DNA from: Flavimobilis marinus
GTDB taxonomy: Bacteria > Actinomycetota > Actinomycetes > Actinomycetales > Cellulomonadaceae
Reading direction: 5' to 3'
Assembly (NCBI RefSeq): GCF_900113055.1
Contig: NZ_FONZ01000002.1
Span: 372,001-436,000 of the forward strand
Length of the DNA: 64,000 nt
The first letter of the stretch is position 1, and each line of letters begins with the position of its first letter. The notes under the pieces were generated by a model that had not been told where the DNA came from, ran no database searches, and worked only from the letters and a program-made list of their open reading frames with translations. The position numbers and the translations under genes were made by a program. Of this stretch, positions 7,167 through 14,894 are shown one piece after another.

Positions 7167-8528
7167 CTACCCCAGGTCCCGCAGCGCGTCCTCGATGCCA
7201 CGGTGGAACGTCGGGTAGGCGTAGATCATCGACCGGAGCGAGTCGATCGGCACCTGCGCGTGCACGGCGACGCACAGCGCACCGAGCACCTCTCCCCCGG
7301 CCGGCCCCATCGCCGTCGCGCCGACGAGCACGCCGCGATCGGCGTCGGCGACCAGCGTGATGAGGCCCTCGTTGCCGGGCCCGTGGATCCAACCGCGGGA
7401 GCTGCTCGACGTCGCGGTCGTCCCGGTGCGGACCGTCAGCCCAGCCTCGCGCGCCTGCGCCTCGGTGAGGCCGACCGCGCCGATCTCAGGATCGGTGAAC
7501 GTCACGCGCGGCAGCGCGCGATAGTCCGCTGCCGGCCCTGGCTCGTCCAGGAGCTCGCGGATCACGATGCCCGCCTGGTACATGGACACGTGCGTGAACG
7601 CGCCCTTGCCGGTGAGGTCACCGACCGCCCACACGCCGGGGGCGACCCGGAGCCGGTCGTCCACCGGGACGGCACGGGCCGACGTGTCCACGCCGACGGC
7701 GCCGAGACCGACCTCGCCGACGTCCGTGCGGCGTCCCGTGGCGACGAGCAGCCGCTCCGCCCGCAGCTCTTCCCCGCCCTCGAGCACGACGACGACGGCG
7801 GCGGTCCCGTCCCGCAAGACGCGCGCAACCCGGGCCCCGGTCCGGACGGCAATCCCCTCCCGCTCAAAGACCTGACGCAGCGCTTCGCTCGCCTCGGGCT
7901 CCTCCTTCGCCAGCAGCCGGTCGCCGCCCTCGACGATCGTCACCTCGACGCCGAAGCGCGCCAGGACCTGCGCCAGCTCGCAGCCGATCGCCCCGCCGCC
8001 GAGCACGACGAGCGACGCGGGCAGCTCCTCGGCCTCGACCGCGTCGTGGTTGGTCCAGAAGTCGACGTCGCTCAGGCCGTCGATCGGCGGGATCGCGGGA
8101 CGGCTCCCGGTCGCGACGACGATGCCGCGGGTCACGGCGTACGTGGTGCCGTCGACCTCGACCCGCCCGGGTCCCGCGATGCGGCCAGTGCCGCGCACCA
8201 GCGTCCCGCCCTTGGCGGTGAACCGCTCCGCCGCGACCGAGTCGTCCCAGGAGTCCGTGGCCTCCTCGCGGATGCGCCGCGCCACGACCGACCAGTCGGG
8301 GCGGACCTCGCCGGCGCTCCCGGCCAGCTGCGCCAAGCGTCGGGCCTCGGCCAGGGCGTCGGCTGCGCGGATCATCATCTTGGTGGGCACGCATCCCCAG
8401 TACGGGCACTCCCCGCCCACCAGGCCGCGCTCGATGCCGAGCACCCGCAGGCCTCGTTCTGCGAGGGTCCCGGCGACGTGCTCGCCGCCCGGACCCATCC
8501 CGATCACCGCGACATCGAACTCCCGCAT
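7167..8528 (-). CDS. FAD-dependent pyridine nucleotide-disulfide oxidoreductase
   Basis: A 453-residue flavoprotein of the dihydrolipoamide dehydrogenase/mercuric reductase class. Features in order: FAD-binding GMGPGG (10-15), redox disulfide Cys41 and Cys46 in GECPYWGCVPTK, an NAD(P)-binding Rossmann turn VLGGGAIGCEL around 190, a second FAD motif ending AVGDLTGKG, and a C-terminal dimerisation domain ending AYPTFHRGIEDAL. The usual catalytic HPTxxE pair is changed to YPTFHRGIE, so the acid-base dyad of classical LPD is altered. The substrate is therefore uncertain: probably a soluble quinone or small disulfide rather than lipoamide. GAGGAGGA precedes the ATG. It overlaps the end of the dedA-like gene by 25 bases. 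Confidence 0.8.
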   Translation of the reverse strand: MREFDVAVIGMGPGGEHVAGTLAERGLRVLGIERGLVGGECPYWGCVPTKMMIRAADALAEARRLAQLAGSAGEVRPDWSVVARRIREEATDSWDDSVAAERFTAKGGTLVRGTGRIAGPGRVEVDGTTYAVTRGIVVATGSRPAIPPIDGLSDVDFWTNHDAVEAEELPASLVVLGGGAIGCELAQVLARFGVEVTIVEGGDRLLAKEEPEASEALRQVFEREGIAVRTGARVARVLRDGTAAVVVVLEGGEELRAERLLVATGRRTDVGEVGLGAVGVDTSARAVPVDDRLRVAPGVWAVGDLTGKGAFTHVSMYQAGIVIRELLDEPGPAADYRALPRVTFTDPEIGAVGLTEAQAREAGLTVRTGTTATSSSSRGWIHGPGNEGLITLVADADRGVLVGATAMGPAGGEVLGALCVAVHAQVPIDSLRSMIYAYPTFHRGIEDALRDLG

Positions 8529-9163
8529 GGTTCCTCCTCAGGGGACTCGTCGACACCACCCTCGAGCGCCACGACGGCGCTGTCCGGAGCGATGAGCTTC
8601 AGCAGTCGATCGACGCCGACACCGATCACGATGCCGCCCGCGACACCGACGACGACGGCGAGCATCGGGCGGCCGGTCAGCCACGACCCAGCGCCGATGC
8701 CGAGCGCCGCCGAGTACAGCGACCACATGACCGAACCCGCGGCCGCGAGGGCCACGAACCTGGCCCGGGGGTAGCCGAGCGCGCCGGCGCTGACGTTGAC
8801 CGCCACGCGCGCGATGGGGATGAACCGCGCGGCCAGGATGAAGCTCGGGCCGCGGTGGGCAAGGGCGTTCTCCGCCCACAGCACGCTGCGCCGCCCGCGA
8901 CCGCTGCGCAGGATCGGGATGCGGGACACGTCGATCCGCGTGCCGATCGCGTACGCGACCAGGTCGCCGCCGAACGCGCCGAGCGCCGCGACGAGCAGGA
9001 GCACGGGAAGGTTCGTCTGTTCTCCCGAGACCGACAGCGCGGCGAGCCCGACGAGCGCCGCCTCGCTGGGGATCGGCGGGAAAAAACCGTCGATGAACGC
9101 AAACGCGAACATCCCCAGGTAGACGAGCGGCGAGGCAGCCAGCGCGAGGAGCCATGCGTCCAT
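8504..9163 (-). CDS. DedA family membrane protein
   Basis: A 219-residue membrane protein of the DedA/SNARE-associated (VTT) family, implicated in undecaprenyl-phosphate or phospholipid flipping and envelope homeostasis. It shows FIDGFFPPIPSEAALVG (about 23-39, the re-entrant loop with Glu), GDLVAYAIGT (about 66-75) and ILAARFIPIARVAVNVSAG (about 108-126, with the conserved R-F-x-P-x-x-R). The C-terminal tail is acidic. GGAGGAG lies upstream of the ATG. The downstream oxidoreductase starts inside its last codons, so they are probably co-transcribed. Confidence 0.85.
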   Translation of the reverse strand: MDAWLLALAASPLVYLGMFAFAFIDGFFPPIPSEAALVGLAALSVSGEQTNLPVLLLVAALGAFGGDLVAYAIGTRIDVSRIPILRSGRGRRSVLWAENALAHRGPSFILAARFIPIARVAVNVSAGALGYPRARFVALAAAGSVMWSLYSAALGIGAGSWLTGRPMLAVVVGVAGGIVIGVGVDRLLKLIAPDSAVVALEGGVDESPEEEPCGSSMSR

Positions 9164-9241
9164 CTCAGGCTCCTCCCGACCACGCCGACGCCGGTCGGCC
9201 GCCGACCAGCCATGCTACGCCCGGACCACGTCGACCGCGGT

Positions 9242-9271
9242 TTGGGGAATCCATGATCGTTCGACTAACGT
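9242..9271 (+). promoter_or_regulatory. promoter of tRNA cassette 2
   Basis: -35 TTGGGG (9242-9247), 18-base spacer, -10 TAACGT (9266-9271), 43 bases before tRNA-Gly. The architecture is like cassette 1 but the sequence differs, so the two copies have separate promoters. Confidence 0.4.
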
Positions 9272-9314
9272 GTACACGCACCGAACGGCCGCTTCATCGG
9301 GCCCTCGGAATCAT

Positions 9315-9386
9315 GCGGATGTGGCTCAGTGGTAGAGCATCACCTTGCCAAGGTGAGGGTCGCGGGTTCGAATCCCGTCATCCGCT
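9315..9386 (+). tRNA. tRNA-Gly (anticodon GCC), copy 2
   Basis: 72 bases, identical to the copy at 5746-5817, with anticodon GCC and no encoded CCA. Confidence 0.95.
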
Positions 9387-9426
9387 CGGAGCAGCTCAAC
9401 CGGCTCGCCGGGCGAGAGGCTTGCAC

Positions 9427-9497
9427 GGTGGAGTGGCCGAGAGGCGAGGCAGCGGCCTGCAAAGCCGTACACGTGGGTTCGAATCCCATCTCCACCT
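9427..9497 (+). tRNA. tRNA-Cys (anticodon GCA), copy 2
   Basis: Same cloverleaf as copy 1, but the T-stem is GTGGG/CCCAT instead of ACGGG/CCCGT: a compensatory C-G to T-A change plus an A-T to G-T wobble. CCA is not encoded here, unlike copy 1. The retained pairing shows that both copies are under selection. Confidence 0.95.
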
Positions 9498-9552
9498 CGC
9501 AGCACGACCGGGCGAGGTGCGGATGCGCAACGATTCCCACCACCCAGCACGA

Positions 9553-9627
9553 GGGCGATTGGCGCAGCGGTAGCGCGCTTCCCTGACACGGAAGAGGTCA
9601 CTGGTTCGATCCCAGTATCGCCCACCA
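9553..9627 (+). tRNA. tRNA-Val (anticodon GAC), copy 2
   Basis: Identical to 5958-6032, including the encoded CCA; anticodon GAC. Confidence 0.95.
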
Positions 9628-9641
9628 GCACAGCACTCAGA

Positions 9642-9672
9642 GGGCCGTCCCGGAGAGATCCGGGGCGGCCTT
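9642..9672 (+). terminator. terminator of tRNA cassette 2
   Basis: 12-bp stem GGCCGTCCCGGA / TCCGGGGCGGCC (one G-T pair) with loop GAGA, followed by TTCTGCG. Confidence 0.75.
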
Positions 9673-9765
9673 CTGCGTGCCCGCGAAAGTCGCACCCATC
9701 CACCCGCGCGTCCGCTCCGAACCTCTTGTGACCGAGCAAGAACCGTCACGACGAAGGAGCACCCC

Positions 9766-11085
9766 GTGCAGACCTCACTCCCCTACCTCCGCCCGACCGT
9801 CGCCCTCGGCGCCACGATCGCCCTCGCGCTCGGCCTGGCCGCGTGCAGCTCGGACTCCGACGACATGGGTCCTGTCGCGACGATGACCCAGACCGAGGCC
9901 CCGATGGACCCGGGCACGTCCGCCCCCGCGGACGACATGGACATGTCTGCCCTCGACCCCGAGGGCACGGGCGACCCGTTCGCCGACGCCCGCACGGCGG
10001 CGCAGCACATGCCCGGCACGGCGAAGACCCTCGCTGCCGGGTTCGCCGCGGCCCTCGACCTCCCGGGCGACGCGACCTCTCCGGCGGCCGACCTGCGTTC
10101 CGGCCTGACGTCGCTGCTCCAGGAGCACGTGTACCTGGCCGGGATGGCCGTCGCGACCGCCTACGCCACGGCGCCCGACTCGGCCGAGTTCGAGGCCGCA
10201 GCGGCGACGCTCGACGTGAACACGGTCGCGCTCTCCGAGGCCATCGGTGAGTTCTCCACCCCGGAGCAGGAGGAGGCGTTCCTCGCGCTGTGGCGTGAGC
10301 ACATCGGCTACTTCGTCGACTACGCGGTCGCGGAGAAGACCGGCGACGCCGAGGCCAAGCAGACCGCACTGGACAACCTCGCCGGGTACACGGGCGACGC
10401 GGGCGCGTTCTTCGAGGACGTCAGCGGTGGCGAGCTCCCCGCGAGCGACATCGCCATGTCGCTCGAGATGCACATCACCACACTGACGAAGGCGATCGAC
10501 GGCTTCGCCGCCGGCAGCGCTGACGCGTTCGACTCGCTGCGCACCGCGGCGATGCACGTGGGTGAGGGCGCCGCGGTGATCGCTGGCGGCCTCACCACCG
10601 CCGCGGACCTCGAGGGCGACCCGGCCGACGAGGCCTCGACCCTGCGCGCCACGCTGACCGCGGGCCTCCAGGAGCACGTCTACCTCGCGGGCATCGCGGT
10701 CTTCACCGCGTACACCTCAGAGGGCGGGACCGAGTCGGAGGCGTTCGCCGCCGCCGCTGCGACCCTGGACGCGAACTCCGTCGCCCTCTCCGAGGGCATC
10801 GGCTCGCTCGCTGGCGAGGAGAACGGCACCGCGTTCCTCGAGCTGTGGCGTGAGCACATCGGCTACTTCGTCGACTACGCGAACGCGGTCGCCATGGGTG
10901 ACGACGCCGCCGCCCAGGAGGCCCTCGCCGAGCTCGACGCGTACCGCGCGACCGCGGGCGAGTTCTTCGCTGGGATCTCGAACGGCGAGCTCCCGGCACA
11001 GGACATCGCCGATGGCCTGGCGATGCACGTCAGGACGCTCGGCGGCGCGATCGACTCGCTCAACGAGGCACTCGTCCAGGGCTGA
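9766..11085 (+). CDS. lipoprotein made of two tandem all-helical repeats
   Basis: A 439-residue lipoprotein: signal peptide with lipobox LAAC (Cys27), a Met/Asp/Pro-rich spacer to about residue 69, then two similar domains of about 180 residues (roughly 70-248 and 249-439). Each repeat carries LLQEHVYLAG or GLQEHVYLAG, then AAATLD.N.VALSE.IG, then LWREHIGYFVDYA, and finally GELPA.DIA..L.MH. The conserved Glu-His pairs and helical periodicity suggest a metal- or haem-binding four-helix bundle, but this is inference. Single repeats of this kind exist in other Gram-positives, also without known function. It lies upstream of a SigK-like sigma factor and is separated from it by a strong terminator, so it could be a regulon member. 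Confidence 0.75.
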   Translation: MQTSLPYLRPTVALGATIALALGLAACSSDSDDMGPVATMTQTEAPMDPGTSAPADDMDMSALDPEGTGDPFADARTAAQHMPGTAKTLAAGFAAALDLPGDATSPAADLRSGLTSLLQEHVYLAGMAVATAYATAPDSAEFEAAAATLDVNTVALSEAIGEFSTPEQEEAFLALWREHIGYFVDYAVAEKTGDAEAKQTALDNLAGYTGDAGAFFEDVSGGELPASDIAMSLEMHITTLTKAIDGFAAGSADAFDSLRTAAMHVGEGAAVIAGGLTTAADLEGDPADEASTLRATLTAGLQEHVYLAGIAVFTAYTSEGGTESEAFAAAAATLDANSVALSEGIGSLAGEENGTAFLELWREHIGYFVDYANAVAMGDDAAAQEALAELDAYRATAGEFFAGISNGELPAQDIADGLAMHVRTLGGAIDSLNEALVQG

Positions 11086-11093
11086 GTCCGCTC

Positions 11094-11128
11094 GACCGGG
11101 AGGTGGCGCGTACCGCCGCCTCCCGGTC
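11094..11128 (+). terminator. terminator after the lipoprotein gene
   Basis: 15-bp stem GACCGGGAGGTGGCG / CGCCGCCTCCCGGTC (one G-T pair), 5-base loop, 8 bases after the lipoprotein stop. It separates that gene from sigK-rskA. Confidence 0.65.
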
Positions 11129-11162
11129 AGCACGGAGCCTGCCCGCACGGCACAATGGCCCG

Positions 11163-11756
11163 ATGACCTCGCCCAGCGCCTCGCTCCCCCGCGAGAGCCA
11201 GGCCGAGCGGTCCCGACGGCTGGCCGGCGTGCTCGCCCGCGTCGTCGACGGCGACCAGGAGGCCTTCGCCGAGCTCTACGACGAGACCTCGCCCCTGGTC
11301 CACGGCACCGCGCTGCGGGTGCTGCGGGACCCCGACCTCGCCGCCGAGCTCACCCAGGACGTCATGGTCGAGATCTGGCGCACCGCCGGCCGGTTCGATC
11401 CCGCGCGCGGCAGCGTGCTGGCGTGGGTCGCGACGATGGGGCACCGCAGGGCGATCGACCTGGTCCGTTCCGTCCAGGCCGCGCGCGAGCGCGACACCAC
11501 GATCGGCATCCAGAGCTACGAACGGCCGCACGACGAGGTCGCCGAGACCGTCGTCAGCAACGAGGAGCGCGACCGCGTCGCGGGCTGTCTGGGCTCGCTC
11601 AGCGAACTACAGCGGGAGGCAGTGATGAGCGCGTACTACGGCGGACGCACCTACCGCGAGGTCGCGGAGACCACCGGCGCGGCGCTCCCGACGATCAAGT
11701 CACGGATCCGCGACGGCCTGCTCCGTCTGCGCGACTGCCTGGGGGTGTCGTCATGA
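11163..11756 (+). CDS. sigK: ECF RNA polymerase sigma factor, SigK type
   Basis: 197 residues. Region 2 covers about 18-90, with ELTQDVMVEIWRTAGRFDP and the helix GSVLAWVATMGHRRAIDLVRS. Region 4 covers about 135-190, with LQREAVMSAYYGGRTYREVAE and the recognition helix ALPTIKSRIRDGLLRLRDCL. This is the organisation of actinobacterial SigK (ECF19), and the next gene is an RskA-type anti-sigma factor overlapping by 4 bases, which confirms it. ATG 11163 is favoured over an upstream in-frame ATG at 11103, which lies inside the terminator stem; CACAAT, 6 bases before 11163, may be a weak -10 box. It presumably directs a redox- or envelope-stress regulon, possibly including the upstream lipoprotein. 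Confidence 0.88.
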   Translation: MTSPSASLPRESQAERSRRLAGVLARVVDGDQEAFAELYDETSPLVHGTALRVLRDPDLAAELTQDVMVEIWRTAGRFDPARGSVLAWVATMGHRRAIDLVRSVQAARERDTTIGIQSYERPHDEVAETVVSNEERDRVAGCLGSLSELQREAVMSAYYGGRTYREVAETTGAALPTIKSRIRDGLLRLRDCLGVSS

Positions 11757-12463
11757 CCGACGACGACGACCGCGAGCTGCTCGCCGCCTGGGCGCTCGAT
11801 GCCGTGGACGACGTCGAGCGCGCTGCGGTCGAGCGCGCGATGCGTGCCGATCCGGCGCTGGCGGCGGAGGGCCGGGCACTGCGGGAGACCGCTGCGGCCC
11901 TCGCCTCGCACGCATCTGCGCCCGCCCCCGACGCCACGCGCGCCGCGGTGCTCGCCCAGATCGCCACCACGCCGCAAGCCGGCGTCGCGCCCGCGCCGCC
12001 CGCTCGAGCCGACCGTCGCCTCCCGCTCGGGCGCGTGGCCGCCGTCGCCGCGGCGTTCCTGCTGGGCGCGGCCGTCCCGACGGGCGTCGCGCTCTACCAG
12101 GCGAGCCAGGTCTCCCAGCTCGAGCGCCAGACGCAGGCGCTCGACGACGCGCTCGCCCGCCCCGGGGCGCGGCTCGTCCAGGCCCCGGTCACCGGGGGCG
12201 GGACGGCGACGGCGATCGTGGCGGAAGGCGCGACGCTCTTCACCGCTCAGGACCTTCCGGCGCTCGACGGCCGCGACTACCAGCTCTGGATTGTCGCCGA
12301 CGGCGCTGCGACGTCGGCGGGGCTGCTCGAGGTCTCCGACGGCGGCGCGCTCGCCGACGTCACCGCGCTAGCCCCCGAGGCAGCTCTGGCCGTCACCGTT
12401 GAGCCGGTCGGCGGATCCCTGCAGCCGACGACCGAGCCCCTGGTGGTCCTCAGCGCTGGGTGA
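11753..12463 (+). CDS. rskA: RskA-type anti-sigma-K factor
   Basis: 236 residues, single-pass membrane protein. The N-terminal cytoplasmic anti-sigma domain (about 1-60, ELLAAWALDAVDDVERAAVE) lacks the HxxxCxxC zinc site, as in RskA. One TM helix follows at about 97-118 (VAAVAAAFLLGAAVPTGVAL). The extracytoplasmic RskA domain contains LPALDGRDYQLWIV and VTVEPVGGS. It would hold SigK inactive until cleaved by site-1 and site-2 proteases. Its start overlaps the sigK stop (ATGA), giving translational coupling and stoichiometric production. The 3' end is 9 bases from the convergent antiporter gene. Confidence 0.88.
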   Translation: MTDDDDRELLAAWALDAVDDVERAAVERAMRADPALAAEGRALRETAAALASHASAPAPDATRAAVLAQIATTPQAGVAPAPPARADRRLPLGRVAAVAAAFLLGAAVPTGVALYQASQVSQLERQTQALDDALARPGARLVQAPVTGGGTATAIVAEGATLFTAQDLPALDGRDYQLWIVADGAATSAGLLEVSDGGALADVTALAPEAALAVTVEPVGGSLQPTTEPLVVLSAG

Positions 12464-12472
12464 GTCGGGGGC

Positions 12473-13690
12473 TCAGTCCGACGACGTCGACCGCGCGAAC
12501 GCCGTGACCCCCGGCGCGGCGCTCACGCCGAACACCACGACGCTCACCGCGACCGCGAGCGACCCGGCCGCCCAGACCTCCGGCTCGAGCACGCCCTCGT
12601 GCCTGCTGTGCAGCAGGTAGAAGACCGCGCTGACGCCCATGGGCCCGAACCAACCGAGGAACAGGCCCTGCCGACCGTCGAGCGCGAGGTTCCGGCGCAG
12701 CACCAGCACCGCGGGCAGCCGGCGCAGCGCGAACACCGCCGCCACGAAGCCGAGGGCCGGCCAGCCGAGCGCACCCCACTCTTCCCACGGCAGCACGGCA
12801 CCGAACAGCACGAAGAACGGCACGACGGCGTACCGGTTCACCGCCTCGTCGATGCTGTCCTGCTCGACGCGCAGGTCATCACCGCACCAGTGGTTGTACG
12901 CGAGGCCCGCGACGAACACCGCGAGCACTCCCCCGGTGCTCGCGAGCCTGGCGACGCCCAGGACACCGAGGGCGAGCAGCAGCGTGAACACGAGCTCCGG
13001 CCCCCCGGAGAGGCTGCGCTCCTTGGTGGCCAGCATGATCCCGAAGGCCGCAGCTGCTCCGAGGATCGCGCCGATGGCCGCGCCTCCCAGGACCTCCCAC
13101 GCGAGCCGTCCCGCGACCTCACCGCCGGAGCCACCGTGCGGTACCGCGAGCGCGATCGCGACCCCCACGAGTGGGAGCGCGAGCCCGTCGTTGGCGCCGC
13201 TCTCCCCGGTCAGCAGCGCTCGCAGCCGCGCGGGCAGCCCTTCCTCGGCGGGCTCGCCCGAGACGACCGACGCCGCCAGCACCGGGTCCGTCGGACTGAG
13301 CGACGCACCGATCACGAGGGCGAGCGCGACGGGCACGCCGAGCAGCAACGCCGCGGCGCTGGAGATGAGCGCGGCGACGGGCATGATCACGGCGACCAGC
13401 AGGGTGAGCTGAGGCACGAGCGGCCGGAGGTCGCGAGCCGAGAAGCGCAGTGCCGCAGCCATCACCGACCACGCGAGGAGAACCCGGGCCGACTCGAGCA
13501 GCACCGGTGTCCTCGCAGGTTCGTCGAGCGTCAGCCACCCCGCCACCGCGGGCCCGAGCAGGACCCCGAGGACGAGCCCGACCAGCGGCTCGGTGACCGG
13601 CCAGCGCCGGATCTGCCGAGAGACCAGGACGAGCACCACTGCGGCGACGCCGACGGCGGCGTACAGGAGCGGGAGCTGAGCGGTCGACAT
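12473..13690 (-). CDS. CPA1-type cation/proton antiporter
   Basis: A 405-residue membrane protein with about 12 hydrophobic segments. SLSPTDPVLAASVVSGEPAEE (about 131-151) and LLTGESGANDGLALPLVGVA (about 159-178) are the two Asp-containing motifs of the NhaP/CPA1 exchangers that carry cation and proton. The protein lacks the long cytoplasmic C-terminal regulatory domain found in many NhaP proteins. It would export Na+ or K+ in exchange for H+. It is a stand-alone minus-strand gene, with no clear link to its neighbours. Confidence 0.85.
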   Translation of the reverse strand: MSTAQLPLLYAAVGVAAVVLVLVSRQIRRWPVTEPLVGLVLGVLLGPAVAGWLTLDEPARTPVLLESARVLLAWSVMAAALRFSARDLRPLVPQLTLLVAVIMPVAALISSAAALLLGVPVALALVIGASLSPTDPVLAASVVSGEPAEEGLPARLRALLTGESGANDGLALPLVGVAIALAVPHGGSGGEVAGRLAWEVLGGAAIGAILGAAAAFGIMLATKERSLSGGPELVFTLLLALGVLGVARLASTGGVLAVFVAGLAYNHWCGDDLRVEQDSIDEAVNRYAVVPFFVLFGAVLPWEEWGALGWPALGFVAAVFALRRLPAVLVLRRNLALDGRQGLFLGWFGPMGVSAVFYLLHSRHEGVLEPEVWAAGSLAVAVSVVVFGVSAAPGVTAFARSTSSD

Positions 13691-13775
13691 GGCTCGACGC
13701 TATCCACGGCGCACGGGACGTGCATCACATCATCCGTGGCGTGACCCGAGGCGTGGGCTGTGGTCCAATGGTTCC

Positions 13776-13871
13776 ATGTCCGGCCACGACCACACCCCTG
13801 CGCGCACGGCCCTCGCCGTCCGCGCCTCGCGGGTCTCGTGCTGTCCGGCGTGCTGTCTGCGCTGTTGTTGA
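13776..13871 (+). CDS. poly-cysteine leader peptide (cysteine-responsive attenuator ORF)
   Basis: A 31-codon ORF, MSGHDHTPARTALA..., ending SCCPACCLRCC and TGA. Six of its last ten residues are Cys, arranged as CC-PA-CC-LR-CC. TCCAAT, 6 bases before the ATG, could serve as -10 box for a leaderless transcript. Leaderless short ORFs with poly-Cys tracts are described in mycobacteria as cysteine-sensing attenuators of sulphur-metabolism operons: ribosomes slow at the Cys codons when charged tRNA-Cys is scarce, and this exposes the downstream ribosome-binding site. It sits 167 bases upstream of an amino-acid ABC transporter, which it probably regulates, and which is therefore probably a cystine importer. 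The assignment rests on composition and position. Confidence 0.75.
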   Translation: MSGHDHTPARTALAVRASRVSCCPACCLRCC

Positions 13872-14038
13872 GCTGACCGCACCGCGCGCCCGTCGCGCCC
13901 CGCTCGGTCCGCTCGGACCAGCCCCCGCCCGCCACGGCTGATCGCCGTCTGCGCGCACCCTCTCGCGGCCCACGCCGCAGCGGCTCTCCGCCGCGCATCC
14001 CCCTCGCGCCGCCCCGGCGCCCATCGAAGGAGCTCCTC
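13872..14038 (+). promoter_or_regulatory. attenuator region between the poly-Cys ORF and the ABC transporter
   Basis: 167 non-coding bases. Visible structure: hairpin GGTCC-GCTC-GGACC (13906-13919) 35 bases after the leader stop, several GC-rich self-complementary stretches, and the transporter's SD AAGGAG (14027-14032) inside the palindrome GGAGCTCC (14029-14036). A structure that hides this SD unless a ribosome is stalled upstream would fit the mycobacterial mechanism. Which pairing forms cannot be decided by eye. Confidence 0.45.
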
Positions 14039-14878
14039 ATGGCCATCGCCCGCTCGTTCCTCGCCCGCACCTCGGCCGTTGCCGTCCTCGCGCTCGGCCT
14101 CGCCGCCTGCTCCTCGGACGCCGACGCACCGGCGACGTCCTCGACCACCCCCGCGGCCGGCGGTGCCGACACGTCGCTGACCGACGTCGAGGAGCGCGGC
14201 TCGATCATCGTCGGCACCGAGGGCACCTACCGTCCGTTCTCCTTCCACGAGGACGGCGCCGGCGACCTGACCGGCTACGACGTCGAGGTCATCACGGCCG
14301 TCGCCGAGGAGATGGGCCTCGAGGTCCAGTTCGAGGAGACCCAGTGGGACGCGATCTTCGCGGGCCTCGAGGCTGGCCGCTTCGACGTGATCGCCAACCA
14401 GGTCTCGATCACGCCGGACCGCGAGGGCTCGTACACCTTCTCCGAGCCGTACACGATCTCGACCGGCGTCGTCGTCGTCCCTGAGGACAACACCGACATC
14501 ACCTCGTTCGCCGACCTCTCGGGCAAGCGCACCGCCCAGTCGCTCACGAGCAACTGGAAGACGCTCGCCGAGGAGTCTGGCGCGCAGATCGAGGGCGTCG
14601 AGGGGTGGGCGCAGGCCGCCACGCTCGTCCAGCAGGGCCGCGTCGACGCGACCATCAACGACAAGCTCACGTTCCTCGACTACCAGCAGCAGCAGGGCGG
14701 CGACACCGGCCTGAAGATCGCGGCCGAGACCGAGGACACCTCGCGCAGCGCCTTCGCGTTCGCCCAGGGCGACGAGGCGCTCGCCGCCGCCGTCGACGAG
14801 GCCCTCGCCACCCTGGCTCAGGACGGCACCCTGACCGAGATCTCCGAGAAGTACTTCGGCGCAGACGTCTCGAAGTGA
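14039..14878 (+). CDS. amino-acid (probably cystine) ABC transporter substrate-binding lipoprotein
   Basis: 279 residues: lipoprotein signal with lipobox LAAC (Cys24), a Ser/Thr/Ala-rich linker, then a type II periplasmic-binding fold of the polar amino-acid family 3. The stretches EGTYRPFSFHEDGAGDLTGYDVEV, ETQWDAIFAGLEAGRFDVIANQV and SEPYTIS (read from about 58 to 145) closely resemble FliY/TcyA-type cystine-binding proteins, in which 'ANQV' and 'TYxPFSFH' are recurring. The poly-Cys leader upstream independently points to cystine. First gene of a three-gene operon; AAGGAG is placed 6 bases before the ATG. Confidence 0.8.
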   Translation: MAIARSFLARTSAVAVLALGLAACSSDADAPATSSTTPAAGGADTSLTDVEERGSIIVGTEGTYRPFSFHEDGAGDLTGYDVEVITAVAEEMGLEVQFEETQWDAIFAGLEAGRFDVIANQVSITPDREGSYTFSEPYTISTGVVVVPEDNTDITSFADLSGKRTAQSLTSNWKTLAEESGAQIEGVEGWAQAATLVQQGRVDATINDKLTFLDYQQQQGGDTGLKIAAETEDTSRSAFAFAQGDEALAAAVDEALATLAQDGTLTEISEKYFGADVSK

Positions 14879-14894
14879 TGCGAGCATCGTCGCT

